From Marinimicrococcus sp033875255 (lineage in GTDB: Bacteria; Pseudomonadota; Alphaproteobacteria; Geminicoccales; Geminicoccaceae): a DNA stretch of 64,000 nucleotides. Numbering within the stretch: the stretch's first letter is position 1; each line of letters opens with the position of its first letter. This document shows, in pieces, positions 1 to 7,237 of this stretch. The notes beneath the pieces were generated by a model. That model was not told where the DNA came from. It was given only the letters and a program-made list of their open reading frames with translations, and searched no databases. The DNA lies in assembly GCA_033875255.1 (NCBI GenBank), contig JAWZSN010000018.1, positions 1-64,000 on the forward strand. Reading direction: 5' to 3'. Position numbers and translations under genes: made by a program.

Positions 1-541
1 GGAACGGCGCTTTGCCCGGCAGAAGCTCGCCTACCGGGGCCCGGCCGCGCAGCTTCGTCATGTTGGTCCTGGCCCCCTCGACAGCGCTGCTGTCGAGCAT
101 CGATGAAGACCAGCCGCCGCGGATCGAGCCGGCCCTGGTGCCGGATCCAGCGCGCCCGGCGCCACGCCACGTCGGGCCGGTCCCGCTCCACGGCAATCAG
201 CGCTTTTTTTTGCTCAGCCGGGTCTCGTGCACGAAGGTCCACACCGTCCGCCAGGCGCCGCGCAGCCCGCGCCCGGCCAGCTCCGCCACCAGCTGCCGCA
301 AGGTGAACGGCGTGGCCAGCCGCTCCAGCAGCCAGGCCGCGTGCCCGTCGCGGATCTTGCGGGGCACGTGCCCGCCCATTCTGCCGGGCGCCAGCCCACC
401 AGTCTCCCGCCGCAGCTTCGCCCATTCGGGCACCGTCGACGGCGCCACCTCCAGCGCAGCGCCGATCGTCCGGATGCTCTCTCCCGCATCCAGCAGCACC
501 CTCGCCCGCTGCCGCAGATCCAGCGACTACGGTCTCGCCAT
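1..541 (-). pseudogene. IS630-family transposase remnant (orfA and start of orfB), cut by the window edge
   Basis: The minus strand reads as the N-terminal helix-turn-helix half of an IS630-family transposase, with motifs such as APGRMGGHVPRKI, LRQLVAELAGRG and a C-terminal LSKKKR. The apparent start ATG (539-541) reads M-A-R-P and then meets a TAG at 527-529, so the fifth codon is a stop; a shorter start near 499 is possible. A run of eight A on the coding strand (about 213-220) sits at the orfA/orfB junction, where IS630-type elements commonly slip frame. The second frame continues as VAWRRARWIRHQGRLDPRRL but loses frame again where the first catalytic Asp (FIDET-type motif) is expected. 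I regard it as inactive. Confidence 0.75.
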
Positions 542-664
542 CGCCGCCGGCCTCCTCCCCGGCCCCGAGCTTGACTCAGATCTCACGCATCATGGGAATC
601 CCCGCCGATTCGGCCGAGGCTCATTTCGCTCTAAACCGTCGCATCGACCGACGAGAGGGTGGTG

Positions 665-1437
665 ATGATAGGGGGACTGTTCCGGCTGGACGACGAGGCG
701 TGGGCGGTGATCGAGCCGCTTTTGCCGAAGAGCCAGCCGGGGGTGCCTGCGGGTCGACGACCGGCGGGTGATCAGCGGGATCCTGCATATGCTGCGCCCG
801 GGCTGCCGGTGGCGCGACTGCCCGCAGGCCTACGGGCCCTACACGACAATCTACAACCGCTTCAACCGCTGGTCCCGGCGGCGGGTCTGGCGGCGGCTGC
901 TCGAGGCCCTGGCCGAGGCCGGAGCGCTGGACGGCAGCGTCGCCATCGACAGCATCTGGGAGCGCGCGCACCGCTCGGCGGGCGGCGGAAAGGGGGGGCA
1001 AAAACAGGCGATCGGCGTCTCGCGGGGCGGCCGGACCACGAAAATCCACCTTGCCCCCAGCTCTTGGGCCACCGATCTCCTCGGGCGGCCGCTCGCGCTC
1101 ATCCTGACGCCCGGCAACACCGCCGACATCCGCATCGCGGGCGATGCTTTTAGCAGCGGCGGGACCGGCCACCCGCATCATCGCCGACCGCGGCTACGAC
1201 GCCGACGCGCTGCGGCGCGAGATCGTCGAGCGCGGCAGCGCGCCGGTGATCCCCGGCCGCCGCAACCGCAAGCGGCCGGCCAGCCACGACCCCCGTGCCT
1301 ATCGCGAGCGCTGGCGCGTCGAGGCGGCGATCAACCGCCTGAAGGATTTCGGCCATATCGCCACCCGCTACGACAAGCTCGCGATGAACTTCCAGTCTGC
1401 CGTGGCCCTCGCGGCCGTCGCGGTCTTCTGGCTCTGA
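665..1437 (+). pseudogene. IS5-family (IS427-like) transposase, degenerate copy 1
   Basis: The protein is spread over three frames: residues beginning MIGGLFRLDDEAWAVIEPLL (665), then VISGILHMLRPGCRWRDCPQ (from 768), then ATRIIADRGYDADALRREI (from about 1160). These match, in order, the DDE transposase encoded at 7251-8004 on the other strand. Compared with that copy it carries about five extra codons (PSSWA) near 1065 and a one-base shift near 1145. The DRGYD motif, which holds a catalytic Asp, and the C-terminal YRERWRVEAAINRLK motif are present. The right end (about 1433-1452) is the reverse complement of the terminus seen at 7238. The left terminus is not recognisable. Confidence 0.8.
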
Positions 1438-1477
1438 TTGAGTCCGGACCCTAATCTATGCTTCATGCGTCCCATTA

Positions 1478-2596
1478 CTAATATCCCAACGATATACATG
1501 ACATGCGCGATCCTCCGTGCTACATTTCCGGCATGGAGCAGCAGGATTTTCGCAGCATCGGGCGGGCGGCGCAGGAGGCCTTGCGGCGGCGGGCCTTGTG
1601 GCTGATCGAGCATGAGCGGCTGAGCCAGAGCGAGGTGGCGCGGCTGATCGGGGTGCAGCGGCAGACGGTGAACCTGTGGGTCAAGCGGCAGCGCGAGCTT
1701 GGGCCCACCGGGGTGCTGGACGGGCGGCGGGTCTCGCCGCGGCGTGGCAAGGGGCTGCTGAGCGAGGCGCAGGGCCGGCAGGTGCAGGCCTGGATCGCCG
1801 ACAAGGCGCCGGAGCAGCTGAAGCTGCCTTTTGCGCTCTGGACGGCCCGCGCGGTGCGGGAGCTGATCGAGGCGCAGCTCGGCATCCGGCTCGGCCTGTC
1901 GACGGTGCAGCTCTATCTCCGGCGCTGGGGGATGACGCCACAAAGGCCGCTCTTGCGGGCGCGCGAGCGCTCGCCTGCGGCGATCGGGGCCTGGCTGGGG
2001 CGGGCCTGGCCGGCGATCGCCGCCCGGGCCAAGCGCGAGGGGCGGTGATCTACTGAGGCGACGAGACGGGGGTCAGCAACGTCGAGAGGACCGGTCGCAG
2101 CTGGGTCCCCTAGGGCCGGACGCCGGTGGTGACTTCCTATGCGCGGCGCCTGGGCGGCAGCATGATCTCGGCGGTCAGCGATCGCGGCCTGATGCGCTTC
2201 ATGCTCTACGATGGTGCTTTGAACGCCGGGCTGTTCGTGACCTTCATGCGCCGCCTGGTGAACGACACCAAAGGCAAGGTCTTCCTCATCGTCGACAATC
2301 TCCGGGTACACCACGCCCGCAAGGTCAAGGCCTGGGTAGCCGCGCACCACCACGAGATCGAGCTCTTCCACCTCCCCGCCTACGCGCCCGAGCACAACCC
2401 CGACGAACACCCGACAACGACCTCAAGCAGCAGCTGCGGCAAAAGCCGCAGCCCGGCAGCAAGGACCAGCTGAAGTCTGGCATCCGCTCGGTGATGCGGA
2501 CCATCCAGCGACGGCCCGAGCGGATCAGAAGCTGCTTCTCCTTGCCGACCGTCCGGTATGCCGCGTGAGATGTCGGGTGTAACGCTGGGACATTAG
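1478..2596 (+). mobile_element. IS630-family element with matching terminal inverted repeats
   Basis: The left end at 1478-1491 (CTAATATCCCAACG) and the reverse complement of the right end at 2583-2596 (CTAATGTCCCAGCG) agree at 12 of 14 positions. Each end is flanked by TA (1476-1477 and 2597-2598), the expected target duplication of the IS630/Tc1 group. The element is about 1.1 kb, a normal size for the family, and holds a single transposase gene in the forward direction. The ends look intact while the transposase is broken, so it could move only if an active transposase acts in trans. Confidence 0.75.
1533..2568 (+). pseudogene. IS630-family DDE transposase, inactivated
   Basis: It starts at ATG 1533 and reads as a helix-turn-helix N-terminus (LSQSEVARLIGVQRQTVNLW, about residues 30-50) plus the IS630 linker region. 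The first frame closes at 2046-2048. The downstream frame holds the catalytic parts: VIY-stop-GDETG at 2045, with the usual Trp codon now TGA, a further TAG near 2111, VFLIVDNLRVHHA around 2278-2316, and PAYAPEHNPDE ending near 2406. A third frame shift after NPDE restores the tail that ends at 2568. At least two nonsense changes and two frameshifts show it is dead. Confidence 0.85.
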
Positions 2597-2624
2597 TAAT
2601 CAACAAAAAGGTGTGTTGGCAATG

Positions 2625-2790
2625 CAGGAGGCGTTCTGCCTAGACAGCGAGGCGTGGGCGGTGATCAAGCCGCTATTGTCCAGGAGTCAGATAAAGGCAC
2701 GACCGGGCGGCGATTAGCTGCTGGGAGCCTTGGCCAAGACCGGTGGGTGGAAGCGTAGCCATCGACAGCACTGCGTCCTCGACGGCAAGG
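2625..2790 (+). pseudogene. IS5-family transposase N-terminal scrap
   Basis: A short stretch reads CLDSEAWAVIKPLLSRSQ, clearly related to the LDDEAWAVIEPLLPKSQ start of the IS5-type transposases at 665 and 7251-8004. It is followed after a stop by a segment resembling the LEALAKTGG part of the same protein, so an internal deletion joined two pieces. No ends are recognisable. It separates the IS630-family element from the cas remnants. Confidence 0.5.
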
Positions 2791-2955
2791 ACGCCGAATC
2801 ATTCACAGGCTCTGAGGATGATATACGCCTGAACCAGGTGAGCGGTTGCCGCTGGGAAGTTCCCGTGTAGGGTTCGTCTACCCGCTGGATGCCAGCCATG
2901 CCGCGCGAAAAATCATCTCCTAGAGATATTTTCTGACTTGGCGCAGTCTCTCAAG

Positions 2956-3193
2956 ATGCTTCATGCACATTCACGTGCTGATCTCCCGGAGGACGACTGG
3001 GAGCCATTGGCCACACACCTCACTGCCGTAGCGGCGCGCGCAGCTGCCTTCGGGCAGCCTTTTCGTGCCGGGAAGCTCGCCGAGGCGGCGGGGCTGTTGC
3101 ACGATGTCGGCAAGGCGAGCGCCCGGTTTCAGGCCTATCTTCGTGGGCAGGCGGCCAGCACCGATCATTCGACTGCCGGGGCCCAGCTTGCCG
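2956..3193 (+). pseudogene. cas3: cas3 N-terminal HD-domain fragment
   Basis: From ATG 2956 the sequence reads MLHAHSRADLPEDDWEPL and then AEAAGLLHDVGKASARFQAY, which is the start of the HD nuclease domain of Cas3 (first His in HAHS, HD pair in LLHDVGK). In intact type I-C systems Cas3 is the first gene of the operon and cuts target DNA recruited by Cascade. Only about the first 75-80 residues remain. The helicase part, cas5, cas8c, cas7, cas4 and most of cas1 are absent, and the reading continues into out-of-frame cas1 DNA. It cannot encode a working nuclease-helicase. Confidence 0.75.
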
Positions 3194-3391
3194 TTCAGCG
3201 CCGTCCTTCTCGCCGACGAGGCCAGAAAGGCACTCCTCGTGGCGTATCAGGAGCGCAAGAAGGAGGAGATGCAGCACCCCTATCTCCAGGAGAAGGCGCC
3301 GCTCGGGCTGATGCCCCAGCTCCAGGCCCAGCTTCTCGCCCGTCATCTGCGGGGTGATCTCGACGCCTACCCGCCCTTCGGCTGGAGGTAG
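3194..3391 (+). pseudogene. cas1: cas1 C-terminal fragment
   Basis: This frame, different from the cas3 piece before it, reads FSAVLLADEARKALLVAYQE, then KKEEMQHPYL, and ends LARHLRGDLDAYPPFGWR at a TAG (3389-3391). That is the typical end of the type I-C Cas1 integrase. The metal-binding N-terminal and central residues are missing. The stop lies four bases before the cas2 start, the normal cas1-cas2 spacing, so the right-hand end of the operon is preserved while everything between the cas3 start and here was deleted. Confidence 0.75.
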
Positions 3392-3395
3392 AGCC

Positions 3396-3686
3396 ATGAT
3401 GGTGCTGGTGACCTACGACGTCGCCACCGACACGCCGGCGGGGCGTCGCCGGTTGCGGCGGGTCGCGAATGCCTGCAAGGATTTCGGACAGCGCGTCCAG
3501 CTTTCCGTATTCGAATGCGACGTCGAGCCGGCCCAATGGGTGAACCTCAAGGCCCGGCTCCTCGGGGAGATCGACCCCGCCCGGGATTCCCTGCGCTTCT
3601 ACTATCTGGGCAGCAACTGGAAACGACGTGTCGAGCATGTCGGCGCCAAGCCGGCACTCGATCTGGACGGGCCGCTCGTGCTGTGA
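3396..3686 (+). CDS. cas2: CRISPR-associated endoribonuclease/adaptation protein Cas2
   Basis: A 96-residue protein of normal Cas2 length. It begins MMVLVTYDVATDTPAG, with the conserved Asp at the end of the first beta strand (YDV), and has the family pattern RRLRRVANACKDFGQRVQLSVFEC and a DSLRFYYLG strand. Cas2 dimers scaffold Cas1 during spacer acquisition. Here Cas1 is only a fragment, so the intact gene has no local partner. A second ATG at 3399 is possible; 3396 follows GGTAGAGCC, a weak ribosome site. The array begins 185 bases downstream, as in type I-C loci. Confidence 0.9.
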   Translation: MMVLVTYDVATDTPAGRRRLRRVANACKDFGQRVQLSVFECDVEPAQWVNLKARLLGEIDPARDSLRFYYLGSNWKRRVEHVGAKPALDLDGPLVL

Positions 3687-3871
3687 TGCGGCTGCGCGAA
3701 CCCCTAGCAGGCGGCCAGATCCCGGGAGGTTCGCGCGGCAAGAACTCTTCACCTTTCCAACAAGTTACCGGCTCACGCCTGCTCTCGGGATCAGGCCGGT
3801 CCGCGCATAGCAGAGAGGTTCGCGCTTCCCGGACATTTTGCGCCGCGCGCTCAGTGCGTTACACGGGAGCG
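3687..3871 (+). promoter_or_regulatory. Probable CRISPR leader
   Basis: The 185 bases between cas2 and the first repeat hold no gene and include a locally AT-richer stretch (AAGAACTCTTCACC to AAGTTACCGG, about 3740-3772). By position this is the leader that would carry the array promoter and the spacer integration signal. No clear -35/-10 pair is visible. Confidence 0.5.
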
Positions 3872-4102
3872 GTCGCCCCCTGCACGGGGGCGTGGATCGA
3901 AACTTCGCAGACGAGGCGGCCTACGCGATCCTTGAGGTCGCCCCCTGCACGGGGGCGTGGATCGAAACTCGAAGCAGTCGAGCACGCGCTGGGCAAGCTC
4001 CGCGTCGCCCCCTGCACGGGGGCGTGGATCGAAACCACGAGACGGCGCACGGCCTCGGCGGGGACGGCGCGTCGCCCCCTGCACGGGGGCGTGGATCGAA
4101 GC
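3872..4102 (+). CRISPR. Type I-C CRISPR mini-array, 4 repeats and 3 spacers
   Basis: Repeats of 32 bases occur at 3872-3903, 3937-3968, 4004-4035 and 4071-4102. Each starts GTCGCCCCCTGCACGG and ends GGCGTGGATCGAAAC, with a CCCC/GGGG hairpin and a GAAAC tail typical of type I-C. The last repeat ends GAAGC, a single change that fits a decaying leader-distal repeat. Spacers are 33, 35 and 35 bases (3904-3936, 3969-4003, 4036-4070). The direction, downstream of cas2 with the degenerate repeat last, agrees with the leader at 3687-3871. Confidence 0.97.
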
Positions 4103-4137
4103 ATTTAGATCGAAGCGCGCCATCGTCTCGCCTCCGG

Positions 4138-4308
4138 TTGCTCCACTGCCTGGACGTGCTCGATTGCGGCGATCCCTACCAGGTTGCGCGTCGCAAGGTG
4201 CTCTACGAGGGCTTCGGCTTCACGCCACTCGCCTCTAGTTCGCTCAGGATGTTCTTGCCGCTGGGGACGGTGGGAGCCTTGCTGTCGGAGTCAGCCGGAG
4301 GGGCCTGA
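4138..4308 (+). pseudogene. C-terminal fragment resembling a GNAT (TacT-like) acetyltransferase
   Basis: Directly after the array an open frame reads RKVLYEGFGFTPLASSSLRM and then FLPLGTVGALL before a stop at 4308. This matches the end of GNAT acetyltransferases of the toxin-like TacT group (a YExFGFxPL...LRxFLP pattern). No acetyl-CoA-binding part or start codon remains, because the array lies where the upstream half would be. Function is not expected. The family assignment is by pattern only. Confidence 0.4.
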
Positions 4309-4470
4309 CCATCATGCCGACACTGACCGAGAACGCGCTGCTGGCGGTGCGCAAGGCGGCTGGTGTTGCCGATGGTGCTATCCGGGACCGGGCACCCTCA
4401 GCGTGTCCTCGCAGCCGTTGCGTCTTTCTGGCCTGATTGAGGTTACCCCGGCAAGCATCACCCTCGGCAG
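4309..4470. other. Non-coding or unrecognised stretch after the array
   Basis: It contains one tiny forward frame (ATG 4315, beginning MPTLTENALLAVRKAAGV, stop near 4437, 40 residues) that I do not recognise. Its start looks protein-like but its tail does not, so it may be the beginning of a truncated gene. Nothing else is evident before the mobilization genes that run in from the right. Confidence 0.3.
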
Positions 4471-4707
4471 CTACGGCAGAGCCCGCGCTCGCTGTACGGC
4501 CCATCGTCGAAAGAAACGCTGGACGGCGGCGATGTCGTCCCCCTCGAGCATGACGTGCTCTCCCGGGTCGTCTCGCCCTTCGGCGTCGGCAGCCGGTGCT
4601 CCAGCGGCGCGGGATTGCCGCAGAGCCTCGCCCATGGCGCCGACCGACCGCGAGAGGCGGAGCAGGTGAACGGCGTCCGCGAGAGCCTCGGCACGCGCCA
4701 GCCGCAT
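4471..4707 (-). CDS. Small unknown protein at the end of the mobilization operon
   Basis: From ATG 4707 this 78-residue protein reads MRLARAEALADAVHLLRLSR and ends with an amphipathic tail (AAVQRFFRRWAVQRARALP). It is rich in Ala, Arg and Leu and probably helical. No domain is recognised. It lies in the same frame as the relaxase, whose frame has no stop before 4471, so it could also be the tail of a very long relaxase. I favour a separate gene because the intervening sequence in the relaxase frame looks like a shadow of 4767-5069. No convincing ribosome site precedes the ATG. Confidence 0.35.
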   Translation of the reverse strand: MRLARAEALADAVHLLRLSRSVGAMGEALRQSRAAGAPAADAEGRDDPGEHVMLEGDDIAAVQRFFRRWAVQRARALP

Positions 4708-5946
4708 CGGCAGGTCGGTGACTGCCGCGCCTGCCCGGACAAGCTGCCCGCGGGCAACGAGCCCCTCTAGGCGGAGTCGCGCGCCAGCGCGAGCAGCTCC
4801 TCGAGCAGCGCGACCGTGTGTGCCTGGGCCTGCAGGATCGCCGCGTTGGAGGCCTGCATCTCCCGGAGCAGCCCGGCGATCTCGTCGATCCTCGAAGGGC
4901 CCTCCTCGTCCTGTCCCTCGTCCAGCAGCGCCAGCAGGGCGTGCAGCATCAGGGTGCTCTTCAGGGTCGCGTACGTCGCCGCGTCGAACCCCTGACCGTC
5001 CAATAGCCGCGCCAGCTGCCCCGGCGGGCTCTTCGTCGTGGCCCCGAGCAGGGTTTCCAGGTCCTTCACGGACCAGGGGCTCCTCTTTCTGGCCTGCGAG
5101 GCCTAGTCGGGCGGCATGATGTGCTTCCTCCTCCATCCGGGCGTTGACCGCGCCCTTGTTGACCCTGGCAAGGCGGTGCAGCGCCCCCAGCACCTCGCCG
5201 CTGGCGTCGGTGACGACCCACGTGGCGCGCCGGTCGCCGGGCCGCAGGTGCAGGCCCTGCCCGACCAATGCAGCCCGCAGGGCCTGCGGGGAATCGCTGC
5301 GCTCCCACGCCGCCCGCACCGTGTCGCGCACGGACGGCAGATGCGCGCCGCGGCGCCGGGCCCGCTGGTGCTGGTCGTCGCTGTACGCGGCCTGGGGGCG
5401 TGGCCCCTCCGTGAGCCCGGCAGCCTCGAGGCAGACGGCCGCCCCGGCGCGCCCCTCTGCCCGCAGCGCCCGGACCACGGCCCGGTTGTGCGCGCCGCGG
5501 GTCAGCGCATGGCCCAGCGCGAGCTCGGCGAGCCGGGCGACCTTCTCGTGGCGCGCCCGCATGTGGCGCGAATCGAGCACCCGGCCACGGACCGGGTCGA
5601 CCTCCGGCACGAGGGCGTGCCAGTGCCGGTCGTACGCCGCGCCGTCGGCCCGCTGCTTCCGGTGCTCGACCAGGATCGCCGCTGCCGGGTCGAAACCGAA
5701 CTCCGTGGCCAGCATCCCGAGCACCCGATACGCCTGGTCACGGGTGACCGCCTCGGCCGGAGAAACTGAAAAATGCCGGACCGCGTAGGTGGCGCCGTGA
5801 GCGCGGGCGTCCGTCGCCATGTCGGCGAGATCGCGTTCGGTGCCCTGCAGCACCTCGACCGCCTCGTTATCCCGGCCGTGCAGGACGTGCCGGGACAACG
5901 CCTGGTGACCGCTCGCCGTCCGGATCCGGGAGGCCTTGATGATCAT
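4471..5946 (-). CDS. Plasmid mobilization relaxase (MobP-like); 3' end uncertain
   Basis: From ATG 5946 it reads MIIKASRIRTASGHQALSRH, then YAVRHFSVSPAEAVTRDQAY and DRHWHALVPEVDP. The HWH motif near residue 116 is the metal-binding histidine cluster of relaxases, which nick oriT and attach to the 5' end. The start overlaps the mobC stop (ATGA), as expected for a mobCA operon. The family-like part ends near 5075 (about 290 residues, EEEAHHAARL). The frame has no stop until 4471, but from 5069 to 4767 another frame encodes a more convincing protein. A lost stop or a frameshift near 5070 is likely. Confidence 0.75.
   Translation of the reverse strand: MIIKASRIRTASGHQALSRHVLHGRDNEAVEVLQGTERDLADMATDARAHGATYAVRHFSVSPAEAVTRDQAYRVLGMLATEFGFDPAAAILVEHRKQRADGAAYDRHWHALVPEVDPVRGRVLDSRHMRARHEKVARLAELALGHALTRGAHNRAVVRALRAEGRAGAAVCLEAAGLTEGPRPQAAYSDDQHQRARRRGAHLPSVRDTVRAAWERSDSPQALRAALVGQGLHLRPGDRRATWVVTDASGEVLGALHRLARVNKGAVNARMEEEAHHAARLGLAGQKEEPLVREGPGNPARGHDEEPAGAAGAAIGRSGVRRGDVRDPEEHPDAARPAGAAGRGTGRGGPFEDRRDRRAAPGDAGLQRGDPAGPGTHGRAARGAARAGARLRLEGLVARGQLVRAGAAVTDLPMRLARAEALADAVHLLRLSRSVGAMGEALRQSRAAGAPAADAEGRDDPGEHVMLEGDDIAAVQRFFRRWAVQRARALP
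4767..5069 (-). CDS. Unknown 100-residue coiled-coil-like protein following the relaxase
   Basis: It starts at GTG 5069, with GGAG about ten bases upstream, and reads MKDLETLLGATTKSPPGQLA, then a Leu/Ala-rich helical body and ends LLEELLALARDSA. The spacing of Leu and Ala suggests an amphipathic or coiled-coil helix (about residues 65-98). Composition is protein-like, unlike the overlapping relaxase frame, which becomes a Gly/Arg/Ala-rich shadow here. Position just after mobC and the relaxase suggests a plasmid mobilization accessory or unrelated cargo. No family is recognised. Confidence 0.55.
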   Translation of the reverse strand: MKDLETLLGATTKSPPGQLARLLDGQGFDAATYATLKSTLMLHALLALLDEGQDEEGPSRIDEIAGLLREMQASNAAILQAQAHTVALLEELLALARDSA

Positions 5947-6260
5947 CGCAGCGCCTCCGCCAGCAGGACCCGCATGGCCTCGATGGCTGCCGCCGAGCGG
6001 TCGAGCGCCCCCTGGTCGATCGGTGCCCCGGCGTTGGCCCGGTGTGCCAGCTGGTTGACGTTGTTGCCGATGGCGTTGAGCGCGCGGCGCAGCCGCACGA
6101 GCTCGGCCCGCACCGCCACCTCGTCGCCGCCGCGCGCTCCCGACCGGCAGGCTGTCCGGACCCATGCCGACAACGGCAGGCCTGCCGCGGCGGCGTGCTG
6201 CCGCCAGCGTTCCTTCTCCGCTGCCGGTATCCGGATCCTGACGAGGTCGTTCTTGCCCAT
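5943..6260 (-). CDS. mobC: MobC-like mobilization accessory protein
   Basis: A 105-residue protein beginning MGKNDLVRIRIPAAEKERWR, a ribbon-helix-helix-type DNA-binding start. It contains LRRALNAIGNNVNQLAHRAN, the conserved GNNxNQLA helix of MobC/relaxosome proteins, at about residues 60-72. MobC helps melt oriT and recruits the relaxase. Its stop overlaps the relaxase ATG. The upstream region (6261-6430) is AT-rich with a long hairpin and is the natural place for oriT. Confidence 0.85.
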   Translation of the reverse strand: MGKNDLVRIRIPAAEKERWRQHAAAAGLPLSAWVRTACRSGARGGDEVAVRAELVRLRRALNAIGNNVNQLAHRANAGAPIDQGALDRSAAAIEAMRVLLAEALR

Positions 6261-6304
6261 GTCGTTGTCGCCATGCTGCCGGGGTCCACGGGGCAGAGCC
6301 CCTG

Positions 6305-6347
6305 GCCAGCTTGTCTTGTGGATGTGGCCACAAAAGACACGGCTGGC
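6305..6347. other. Candidate oriT hairpin upstream of mobC
   Basis: An imperfect long inverted repeat has outer arms GCCAGC (6305-6310) and GCTGGC (6342-6347). Inner TGTCTT/AAGACA and TTGTGG/CCACAA arms (6316-6321 and 6328-6333) surround the loop ATGTGG. The neighbouring sequence towards 6430 is strongly AT-rich. Relaxases of this class act at an inverted repeat next to their own gene. The nick position cannot be read from the sequence. Confidence 0.5.
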
Positions 6348-7065
6348 TCAATGACAAGATAGCATCGCATGATTAATAAATGGTTAAAGTTACTGAATAT
6401 TTTTCATTGCAGCAACATGATGTTTTGTAGGCGCGATGTGTTTATTGGATAGATCAGCGTTTCTTCATGCCAACGGCGATGGCCTATCTTCGGCATCCAG
6501 GCGCTTGAATTGCTTTGCTCGGTACGGACGCCGGCGGGTGCCGGAGCGGGGCTGCCCGGAAGCCGCTATCGACATGAAGCGGGACCGTTGCGGCAAAGGT
6601 TGCGCTACCGCGAGGACAACCTGCGGCAACCCTTCGCGACCTGCGACGGCATCAGGACAAGCTGATCCAGGTTGAAAAAGGTTGCCCGTTTTCGTGGCAG
6701 ATATGCGCGGCGGCGTTGCAAACCCTGACAGAAACGCTGCTTTCCTCCGCAAGGGCGTTGCCGGGCCCGACAGAGCTGATGCCTGCCTAGCCGGAAGCGC
6801 TGCCCGGCTGCCCGGGCACTCCCGGCGGCAGAAGGCCTTCCACAGGCCACCGCCAGGCGGCTGCAAGGCCGGCTTCCTGATCGCGACGCGATGGCCTTGG
6901 ATGCCGTCGTCGGATGACTTTCCATTCGGAAAGTGCCGTAAAAAATCCTGTCCGTCGGCGCCGGGACCGGCTGCCTGACCGTAGCGCGATGGTCGCGGCC
7001 AGGTTCTGCCATTATGCCGTCATCAATCGAAAGTTGAAATTCGCCGTCGCTCGCTTCGTCGGATG
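6348..7065. other. AT-rich stretch then no recognisable gene
   Basis: Bases 6358-6440 are AT-rich (ATTAATAAATGG, AATATTTTTCATTG), in sharp contrast to the surroundings, and probably belong to the transfer origin or mob promoter. From 6440 to 7065 only short frames are seen, with Arg/Ala/Pro-rich shadow composition and many stops. The pieces look like decayed coding DNA, but no family could be named. Confidence 0.4.
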
Positions 7066-7069
7066 TGCT

Positions 7070-7164
7070 GACACAGTGACCGTCACGGCCTTCTTCGCCG
7101 AGCTGGTCCAAGCGGCGCCCTACCGGATCACACGGTGATGGCCGACAATAGCATCAGCCTGCGG
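7070..7164 (+). pseudogene. IS481-like transposase scrap
   Basis: A short segment reads TVTAFFAELVQAAPYRIT and, after a one-base loss, TVMADNSISL. This resembles the FLxALxxAVPYRIHTVLTDNG region around the second catalytic Asp of IS481-family transposases. Only about 30 codons remain, frame-shifted, and the next IS5-family element begins about 70 bases further on. Confidence 0.45.
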
Positions 7165-7237
7165 ATTCGCCCCGGCGCCAGCGCTCGTACACCACGCTCC
7201 GGGACGTGACGAAACCATGCCTCCCGGAGCTGCCTAG

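Noticed and set aside
1433..1500. Reading the end of IS5 copy 1 and the IS630 end as one composite transposon boundary
   Set aside because: The two ends belong to different families and the IS630 TA duplication lies outside the IS5 end, so they are independent neighbouring insertions.
3838..4308. A forward open frame running through the CRISPR array
   Set aside because: The frame is open only because 32-base repeats lack stops. Only the end after 4138 is protein-like and is listed as a GNAT fragment.
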